Origin: Salpingoeca rosetta
Lineage: Eukaryota > Opisthokonta > Choanoflagellata > Craspedida > Salpingoecidae
Assembly (NCBI RefSeq): GCF_000188695.1
Contig: NW_004754925.1
Coordinates: 270,148 to 280,147 of the forward strand
DNA: 10,000 bases
Reading direction: 5' to 3'
Shown here: in pieces, positions 1-8,459 of the stretch
Numbering within the stretch: position 1 is the first letter of the stretch
How the letters are laid out: every line of letters starts with the position of its first letter
The notes under the pieces: generated by a model
What the model was told of the DNA's origin: nothing
Databases searched by the model: none
Seen by the model: only the letters and a program-made list of their open reading frames with translations
Translations under genes and position numbers: made by a program

Positions 1-119
1 CAGACAGACAGACACACACACGCGCACACACACACTCTCTCTCGCATTCTCACGCATGCACACAGATACGCAGACACAGACACACACACACACACACACA
101 CAGACACATACACACACAC
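1..119 (-). repeat. CA/TC microsatellite-rich intron of the ankyrin gene
   Basis: On the plus strand this is almost pure CA with CAGA, TC and CG interruptions; in the sense of the minus-strand gene it is GT-rich. It begins directly at the inferred donor, so the repeat supplies the donor GT itself. It also stays open in the exon's frame to the window edge, which would give a meaningless V/C/S-rich tail. An intron is the better reading. Confidence 0.7.
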
Positions 120-431
120 CTCCTTTGGTGGGGCGGGTGGAGGCAACCAGTAATCGCCGTCCTTGATTTCGGTGTGCACGGAAGCGCCGGCTTTGAGCAA
201 CATCTCGGCAACTTGGAGTCGACCCCTGCCAATGGCGAAATGCAGGGCTTCGTTTGGGTCCTCACCGCGCACCAACAACCGCTCCACGCGATCCAGGTCG
301 TTCTTCTCTGCTGCAGTCACCAGTTTCGGCTGCGCCTGCCACTCAAAGTCTGGTCCGCAGCGGGTTGGCCTGGAGGGCTTTGCGTCCTTCTTCTCCTTGG
401 CGCTTGCTGGCTTCTTCTTCTTTGCGGGCAT
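120..431 (-). CDS. Ankyrin-repeat protein, first coding exon (partial, continues off left edge)
   Basis: Seen: reading down from the ATG at 431-429 gives 104 codons with no stop, ending in GAG directly before a GT donor (119-118), phase 0. The start is the first ATG in this frame and has ACC just before it, a good eukaryotic start context. Residues 1-22 are Lys/Ala/Pro-rich (MPAKKKKPASAKEKK). From about residue 36 come two ankyrin-type helical repeats: LVTAAEKNDLDRVERLLVRG, then ALHFAIGRGRLQVAEMLLKA with the GASVH turn. The exon ends DGDYWLPPPAPPKE. Ankyrin repeats are protein-binding scaffolds; no partner or pathway can be named. The basic N-terminus has no clear signal peptide. The GEDPN turn recalls small proteins such as myotrophin, but that is generic to the fold. 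The donor lies inside a GT microsatellite. The rest of the gene lies left of the window. Confidence 0.75.
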
Positions 432-890
432 GGTGAACGCGGCGTGATGGCGACCAACACTGGCAGCTAACGACGGCGGTGGCGTTCAACGGCGGTGGCG
501 ATCAACGACGATGGGTGACGAGAGCGTCAACGGGAGCAACAACCGGTTCTCCTTTTGTGTCCCCCTTGTGAGGTGGCTGGTCGTTGTGGCGTTGCGTCTT
601 CTCCCTTTACTCCTCGCTCGCGGTCTCTCCTCTTGACAGCTCTTTCACCGCTTGCTTGGTGTGTGGCCTCTTCACCACAGCTAGCTGCCTGCACACGTTG
701 CTGTCTCACTGTCCGACTTGTTGTGTGTTTGTTTGCTCGTTCGTTCTGCTGGTTGTCTTGGCTCTTTGCTGGGTTGGTTGGCGAAGTTGTTTGTGATGAC
801 GGGTTCGTTTTCGGGAGTTGTGGGCAACTGTGAGCGTCGCCAGGCAAAAGCGGAGGCTGACAAGGGCGATTCACAAATTGTGCATCGAAT

Positions 891-916
891 CATAAGCACC
901 AGCCATAAGCACCAGC
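891..916. repeat. 13-bp tandem duplication
   Basis: Two exact head-to-tail copies of CATAAGCACCAGC at 891-903 and 904-916. They lie in the shared upstream region and are not part of any recognised gene. Confidence 0.85.
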
Positions 917-1020
917 CAACAAGATCCTTCGATTGGATGATTCTTTAACGAATCAATTCGTAACGCGCATTCCAAGCACGCCATCGTGCTGCGTTTGATG
1001 CCTGCAAGCTCCCACTTGTC

Positions 1021-1046
1021 GCTTGTCGCTGATGCTTGTCGCTGAT
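1021..1046. repeat. 13-bp tandem duplication
   Basis: Two exact copies of GCTTGTCGCTGAT at 1021-1033 and 1034-1046, preceded and followed by partial copies (CTTGTC at 1015-1020, GCCTGCCGC at 1047-1055). Confidence 0.85.
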
Positions 1047-1075
1047 GCCTGCCGCCTCTCATTCTTTCCACACCG

Positions 1076-1117
1076 AGCAAGCAAGCAAGCAAGGAAGCAA
1101 GCAAGCAAGCAAGCAAG
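1076..1117. repeat. (GCAA)n tetranucleotide repeat
   Basis: About ten GCAA/AGCA units with one GGAA interruption near 1093, some 160 bp upstream of the claudin-like start codon, possibly in its 5' UTR or promoter. The related complement word CTTG recurs elsewhere, for example at 5401-5408. Confidence 0.8.
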
Positions 1118-1279
1118 GGAGCAGCAACCTGTGACAGAGACAGGGAAGGGAAGCAAGCAGACTCAAGAGGCAACAAGCTAACAAGATACACAACCAGCTC
1201 CTCAGTAGCAGCAACTTTCCAGCAACAATACACAACAGCTTGAGTGCACCGCTGCGTCGCTGTACTTGGAGGATCAGCC

Positions 1280-2636
1280 ATGGCGTGTGAAACGTTTTCC
1301 AGGGCACTGTGGTGTGTGCTCGTGCTGTTGACGTCGGTGGTGTTGACGTTGGCGTTTGTGACGTCGTATTGGGTGGAGACCAAGTCGTCCGTCCTGGCCC
1401 TGGGCTACGACAGCATCTCCCTCGGCCTCGTCTACGCATGTTTGCAGCGCGTTGGTTTCGAGGAAACCTGTGGCCAATACGGTACGAGCCAATAACGATG
1501 AAGAGGGTGGGGTGAGGGGGCGAAGCGCGACTGACTGCGACTGTTTTTTTTTTTTTTTTGTTTAAGTTCATTGTGTGCTTTGGCTGGGTGTTGAGTGGAT
1601 GGTGTCTCGATTCCGCTTGCTCAAGCACGCCTCGATGCTCGTGCGCTCACTCTAGCAAGCACCATAACACACACACACACAATCACACACCTCGTCAGGC
1701 ACTGGGTTGCAAGACATCCCTGTGACGTCCTGGAGGTCAGCAGCGTTGTTCTACGGCACAGGCTTGTTCTTGGCATGGCTCACGTTCCTGTTGACGCTGA
1801 TCAGCTTTGTCAAGCCTTCCTTCAAGCCAGCACTGCGTCACCTCATGATGGGAGCATGTGAGTACTGGAACACTTCAGGTTCTTAGGTTGTCTGCTGTGC
1901 GAGTGGGACAGTGAATCAAGCACTGAGCAAGGGGATGAAGGCTGGACCGTCGTTGTTTGCGGAGAGATGGCAATTTGCTCAGCTGCCCTCACATCACCCA
2001 TTGTGGACTCACACTGCCAGTCGCCACGTGTTCAAACTCACCATCTGCGTCTTAACACGCCATCCCTATGTCCTGCGCCTTCTCCCTCATCCCCTTCCCT
2101 GCAGTTTGGTTGATTGTGCTTGGGCTCTTCATCTTTGGAGCGAGTATTGGGGAGCTGAAATATCATCCAAACGCCAGCATCTTCCAGCCCTGTGAGGGTG
2201 CAGGCGCCTTCAAGCCGGGCTCGGCGTGCTTGCTCGGCGACTCCGGCGTCATTGGTAAGTCCACACGCAAGTGGGTGTGGGAGGGGAGGAGGAGGGAGAG
2301 GGAGACAGCAGCCTTCTAGTCTTTACAGTCTAGTGGAAGCGCAGATGAATCCGAGGAAGGAATTCAGCACTGGGAAAAGAGAGGAAGGAAGAGGGATTCA
2401 GGTGCATGCATTCTTGTCTGCATGCAACGCGTCGTGCGCGCACGTTTCTTCTGCTTGGCTCGTTGACTCGCTTCCTTTTTTCACACATTCGTTGCTTCAC
2501 TTGCGTGTGCGCAGCGTGCGTCGGTATGGGCCTGTGCTTGGTGTCAGCGTCGGCCGGCTACTTCCTGGACACTGACGTGCCGGATCACAACGAACAGGAG
2601 GAGCAAGAAGCGGCGCAACGGAAGCTCTCTGCCTAA
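1280..2636 (+). CDS. Claudin/PMP22-superfamily four-pass membrane protein (complete, 4 exons)
   Basis: Exons by consensus sites and frame: 1280-1481, 1699-1857, 2105-2254, 2515-2636; all three introns are phase 1 (donors GTACGA, GTGAGT, GTAAGT). The product is 210 residues, the usual claudin size. The start sits in GCCATGG. Hydrophobic segments lie at about 10-30, 82-104, 112-136 and 168-188, so both termini should be cytoplasmic. The first outer loop carries W31, then G49-L50-V51, C54 and C64, and a basic R80 just before helix 2. This matches the family signature W-GLW-C-C plus Arg in both order and spacing, except that the third position of GLW is Val. The second loop has a further Cys pair (C150, C162). 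The tail (189-210) is acidic, then KLSA, with no obvious PDZ-binding end. Family members form or regulate cell contacts or membrane channels; the role here is unknown. Intron 1 contains a T16 run (1544-1559). PMP22- or SUR7-like relatives remain possible. Confidence 0.8.
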
Positions 2637-3294
2637 TTTCTCCAGGAGAGCCATCGAGATGCAATGCATGACCGACAATCCTCTAGTCCTCTATCACGCC
2701 GTCGCATCGTGTCGCATGCACAGCTCGCATAACTTCATCGACGCTCGCGCATGTGTGCGGCATCTCCTTTCCCAGTAAAAGTATCAGCCCTTTTGCGCAG
2801 CAGCACTAGCACTCGAGTGCCTACCCAACAACCACACACACACACACTCTCTCTCTTTCTTTGTCGTTTCGGATCAGACTTATCCCAAGGCGATGGACAT
2901 TTATGGGTGCAATTCGGGGAGGGGAGAAAAGAGCATCCACTCGCACAGTGAGGAAAGGCGCAGAAGCACGAGAAGAAAGGGACAAAAGCCAGGACAAGCA
3001 CTGCCCTTGCTTGGGAGAGGAAGCACTCAGGCAGAGGGCAGCGACGGACGGCAAAGATGACACGGGCCATGAAATGGCAACAGCGCCAAATGCCGTTGAC
3101 GCGCCCACAACATGCGAAACGCAGAGGTCCGCACCAACCAAAAACCACTCAACCAAACCAGAGACAGGCACGCCCCTGCTTTGGACCCCAACTTCCACAC
3201 CACCGCATTGGCTGACGACGTACACAGGAATATGCAACAACGAGAGAGACAAGGGATATGCAACAACGAGACGAAGATGCTTTGATCAACGCCT
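2637..3294. other. Convergent intergenic region (3' ends of claudin-like gene and RPS27A)
   Basis: 658 bp between two stop codons facing each other, so it holds both 3' UTRs. No canonical AATAAA was seen in the expected place on either strand; AGTAAAAG near 2774 is a possible weak plus-strand signal. 2833-2852 is a CA/CT repeat. Open frames on both strands here (for example the minus-strand frame from 3148 down to 2735) are Cys/Ser-rich, resemble no family and look accidental. Confidence 0.55.
3230..3271. repeat. 16-bp direct repeat downstream of RPS27A
   Basis: ATATGCAACAACGAGA occurs exactly at 3230-3245 and again at 3256-3271, 26 bp apart. It is just past the RPS27A stop codon, inside its probable 3' UTR. 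Confidence 0.8.
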
Positions 3295-4635
<1,341 letters not shown>

Positions 4636-5186
4636 GGTTGGTGCTCTGTGTTGTGGTGGACGGCAGCAACCAAGCCAAGCACAAGCACACAAGACAGCAA
4701 CGCGCACGTGAGCATGGTTGTCTGGTGTGTTGTTGATAATACGCATGTGTTACATGCATGTGCACATGTGTGTTTGTGTGTGTTGGTTGGTTGATAAGTG
4801 TGCGGCACGCATGCGCACCATCGTCCTTGTTCCACCACACCCACCCACACACCCACACACACCGACACAACAGCCACAGCGACAGCCACAGTGACAGGGT
4901 GCATTGTGTCATGAGCCATGTGCTAGTCAGCACACTGTTCATACCATCTCCATCTCCATCTGGCTCAGACACCACACCACCACCCTCATTCCCACACACA
5001 CGCGTTCTTGCCCTTCATCAGCTCGCATGAGCCAGCCATCTGCTCACCTCGCCTCAGGAGAAGAAGATCGATAAAGAAAAGGCACACTGCGTGCGCCTTC
5101 GCCAAGAGCATTTGCAACGCTGCCAACAAATCAGCACGCAGTGCATCCATTTTCCCTGGTATTTCCACTATTTGTTTCCATTTCAG

Positions 5187-5494
5187 GGAAAAGGGCATAT
5201 TCGTGCATACGCCTCAAATATGAGATTTTGCTCATTTCAACCACAATGGAGATTATACTTCATTTGAGCAAGAAATCGGGCGCCTCGTCCACCCGCAACA
5301 TGGAAAGGGAGGATTTGCTGAAGATTTCCTCGTATAATCAGCACCACCTACAGTCCAGTTCACCACGTTGCGCGAAGCCAACCAGTACTTCTTTGAGCTG
5401 CTTGCTTGCTGGAGCTGGTGGGCAAGCAAGCTGACCTGGACAGTTGTGTGTTGAATGCTGCCGTGTCCGCCCTCCTCGGCCTTCTGACTTGTGT
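5187..5494 (+). pseudogene. Possible broken coding remnant, family not recognised
   Basis: A good acceptor (pyrimidine-rich tract ending TTTCAG at 5181-5186) precedes a frame that stays open through MEREDLLKISSYN (about 5300-5338). A second frame, after a stop at 5335, reads QFTTLREANQYFFELL (5356-5403). A third reads LELVGKQADLDSCVLNAAVS (from about 5409) followed by ALLGLLTC. Each piece looks like amphipathic helix and they would form one plausible protein if joined, but each junction shifts the frame in the same direction. The second junction sits at a doubled CTTG word (5401-5408). This could be a decayed gene, an assembly error, or chance. It has no start or end that I can fix and no family I recognise. 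Confidence 0.3.
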
Positions 5495-5515
5495 TGCGGA
5501 TTCACACACACACAG

Positions 5516-5545
5516 ACAACAACAACAACAACAACAACAACAACA
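5516..5545. repeat. (CAA)10 trinucleotide repeat
   Basis: An uninterrupted ACA/CAA run between a short CA repeat (5502-5514) and GCTGCCGCC. In one frame it reads as polyglutamine continuing the possible remnant upstream, but that frame stops at about 5595 and there is no sign that it is translated. Confidence 0.85.
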
Positions 5546-5715
5546 GCTGCCGCCCTCGCTTCGCTGGCTCCAGTCTGGCGCGTGTGTGAGAAACTGACAC
5601 ACATCGAGCAGCCGAGCACCTGAACAACTGAGGGGCTGCCTTGGTTTGCCATTTACATTCGACTCCTGCAACCAACCAACCAACCGACCGATACCAGGTT
5701 TTGTGGAGTAGGATC

Positions 5716-6253
5716 ATGTATGTGGAAGGCGGTGCAGGGCACGGCTGCGTCCACTACCAGCGTCATTGTCAAATCCTGGTGCGTTCTCCGTCTGTGCGTG
5801 TACATGTGAATGTACATCGGTGTGCATCTGTGAATGTGCATCTGCGAATGTGGGGGAGAGAGACTGTGTGTGCGCGCGTGTGAATCTGTGTGTGTGTGAG
5901 TGTGTGTGTGTGTGTGATGCTCTCCTGTGTCGTTGACGTGTTGCTGACTCCACCCCCACCCCTATCTCTGTGTCTGCCTGCTCCGACAGTCGCCGTGCTG
6001 CCAGCGATACTTGCCGTGTCGCCGGTGCCATGACGATGAGGATCAAGACGGTGGCTGTGGCCAACAGCTGAACCGTCGCAAAGTGACGCGATTACGCTGC
6101 TCTGCCTGTGGATTGGAACAGCTGGTTCGTATCTCTGTGTCCATGCGGTTGCATGCGTGGTTGTTTGTACATTTGGTTTTGTTTTGCTTCTTCTGCTGTG
6201 CTTGTGTTGGGGGGGGGGGTCACAAGGGGTTTGGTGTGCCACCTCTCATCAGG

Positions 6254-6321
<68 letters not shown>

Positions 6322-6653
6322 CACGACGTGTCGCGACAGGTGGGCGAGGCGTGTATGCGATGTGGGCAGAGGTTCGGCAACTACTTCTGCGCGATATGCA
6401 GGTTCTTTGATGACGACACAGCCAAGCAGCAGTACCACTGTACACGCTGTGGCATCTGTCGTGTCGGTGGTCGGCACAACTTCAAACACTGCGACCGCTG
6501 CTGTGTCTGCTACTCCAGGGAGCGCTTTGCATCGCACGTCGTGAGTCTGCTGTTTCCCTTCGTTTGCGTTTGTGCGTGTGTGTGTGTGCTTGTCTGTTTT
6601 GTGTGCGTGTGTGTGTGCTTGTCTGTTTTGTGTGTGTGTGTGTGTGTGTGTGT

Positions 6654-6732
<79 letters not shown>

Positions 6733-7096
6733 TGTGTTCATGCTTGTCTCCGTTGCGCTTGCAAGCTCATGCTGTTGCCTTTGGGTTGCTTGCCTGTTCT
6801 GTGCTGCCACACGTCGGATTTCGCTTCGCAGTGCGTCGAAGAAGCTGCTGGTGAGTCCTACACCTGACACCCCCCCCCCTCTTGCATTGTCCGTGGTGCT
6901 GTTGTTGCCGCTCATCTGCTTGCACACGCTGGCACTCACGCCGACGCCTTCATGTATGTATGTGCTGTTGTTCTCCATGTCCCCCCCCCCCCCCGTTTTC
7001 AGATCGCAACTGCCCCGTCTGCTTGGAGGTGAGCTCGTCGTTTGCCCGCTGATTCGTTGCGCAGCATCGTACACAGAGAGAGGGACAGAGAGAGGG

Positions 7097-7142
<46 letters not shown>

Positions 7143-8002
7143 GGAGAGAGACAGAGAGAGACAGAGAGACAGAGAGAGACAGAGAGACAGAGAGAGACAG
7201 AGAGAGAGAGAGAGAGATGTACAAACACAAACGTGCACAAACACACAGATGTGTACACACACATACACACACAGATGTACACACACACAGACAGACGTGT
7301 ACAAGCACACGAACAAACTGACGCCGTCCTGTGCACGTGTGTTTGTTGACAGCATTTACACTCGTCCACGCGAAAGCTCTTTGCGCCGCCCTGTGGCCAT
7401 TTTCTCCACAACAGCTGCTACCGTATGCTCCTCTCAACCACGTGAGTGCACACGCGCGTGTATGTGCACGTGTGATGGTCTATGTGTCTGAGTGAGTGTG
7501 TGAGTGTGTGTATCTGTGTCTGTGTGTGTGTTTTCTTTTATCTTGCCCGTGTCCTGTCAATGCTAGTACTCACGTGCCCTTGGCGCACATGTGCGTGTAT
7601 GTGGTGTTGCTTCAGGTCCAAGTGCCCCGTGTGCACGCAGTCGTTTCTCGACCTCTCCTCCAAATACAAACATCTGGAGGAGCAAATTCAACAAACGCCC
7701 ATGGTATGTATGTGTGTGTGTGTATGTATGTGTGTGTGTGTGTGTGTGTGGAAGTGATTTCTCTTCTGCCTTTGCTGTTGTTTGGAATGATTTGCGACAC
7801 GATGCTCCAACGACGTGTGTCATGTCATGCACATTGCACATCACATACACGCACACACATCCTCACCCCCTTTATTGGTGTGTGTGTGTGTGCGCGCGTG
7901 CGTGGTGACAGCCGCCACAGTACAAGAACACATATGTACACATCCGCTGCCGCGACTGCTCTCGATCCTCGTACGCAAAATTCCACTCCCTCGGACACAA
8001 GG

Positions 8003-8033
<31 letters not shown>

Positions 8034-8423
8034 GTGCTCTGTGTGTGTGTGTACGCGTGTTATTCGATGTCCGTCTCTTCGTGCTTGTCTACTCACACAT
8101 ACATACACCACACAACAACTTAAACAACAACAACTTAAACAACAACCCATCACACCAGTGCAAGTACTGTATGTCGTACGACACTGCGCAGATGGGCGAG
8201 CCCGTGCAGGGCCCACCGCCCGACGATGATGATGATGACGACCACATCCGCCTTCATCACAGCAGCCACAATAGTCACACCAGTCACGGCAGCCATGGCA
8301 CCAGTCACACCAGTCACACCAGTCACACCAGTCATGCCAGCCATCACACCAGTCACGGCAGCCACGATGGCGGTGCTGCTCTGCAGCATCCACCTGTGGT
8401 GCGTCCACCTACATGTGTGTGTG

Positions 8424-8459
<36 letters not shown>

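Larger units (their letters stand above)
432..1279. promoter_or_regulatory. Divergent intergenic region between ankyrin and claudin-like genes
   Basis: This 848-bp stretch separates two start codons that point away from each other, so it must hold both 5' UTRs and both promoters or a shared one. No open frame here resembles a protein. 580-800 is T/G/C-rich with TTGT and CTTG words. 891-916 and 1021-1046 are two separate 13-bp tandem duplications, and 1076-1117 is a GCAA repeat. The last 150 bp before the claudin ATG are purine and CA rich (1140-1240), like a 5' UTR. No convincing TATA box was seen on either strand. Confidence 0.55.
4636..5715. promoter_or_regulatory. Divergent intergenic region between RPS27A and the RCHY1-like gene
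   Basis: 1080 bp between two start codons that point apart. 4636-4920 is GT/CA-rich (for example 4745-4790 and 4840-4865) and should contain the RPS27A promoter. 5030-5340 is visibly richer in A and T than its surroundings. A 9-bp inverted repeat, TTTTCCCTG at 5150-5158 and CAGGGAAAA at 5184-5192, brackets a 25-nt spacer. Beyond it lies a possible broken coding remnant (listed separately) and a CAA tract. Non-coding first exons of the RCHY1-like gene could also be here: CCAG at 5695-5698 is a usable acceptor just before its ATG. Confidence 0.5.

Noticed and set aside
1595..1861. Plus-strand frame with THTH and LVRHW segments in claudin intron 1 and exon 2
   Set aside because: Wrong frame across exon 2. 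The phase 1 splice from 1481 to 1699 restores the claudin-type helix instead.
2735..3148. Minus-strand frame of 137 codons downstream of the claudin-like gene
   Set aside because: Cys/Ser-rich with no recognisable domain, no splice support, and the position is the shared 3' region of two convergent genes.
4986..5198. Minus-strand frame beginning MPFSLKWKQ with a Leu-rich stretch
   Set aside because: Hydrophobic content is tempting, but there is no family resemblance, and it overlaps the region already suspected of being a plus-strand remnant.
6572..7321. Plus-strand frame with CVCV, SLSL and RERE runs
   Set aside because: It is a translation of intronic GT, TC and GA repeats and crosses exons 4 and 5 in the wrong frame.
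6220..7437. Long minus-strand open frame of about 405 codons opposite the RCHY1 gene
   Set aside because: Its body is HT and RE/SL dipeptide runs produced by CA and GA microsatellites; dinucleotide repeats lack stops in most frames. The opposite strand carries conserved RCHY1 exons.
8257..8364. Regular 9-bp repeat array considered as a CRISPR-like or satellite array
   Set aside because: Units are far too short and have no spacers; the array keeps a reading frame inside a conserved gene.
8150..8408. Minus-strand frames with repeated GVTGV or DWCDW units
   Set aside because: They are the complement of the Ser/His-coding minisatellite of RCHY1 exon 9, which is in frame with the conserved zinc ribbon.
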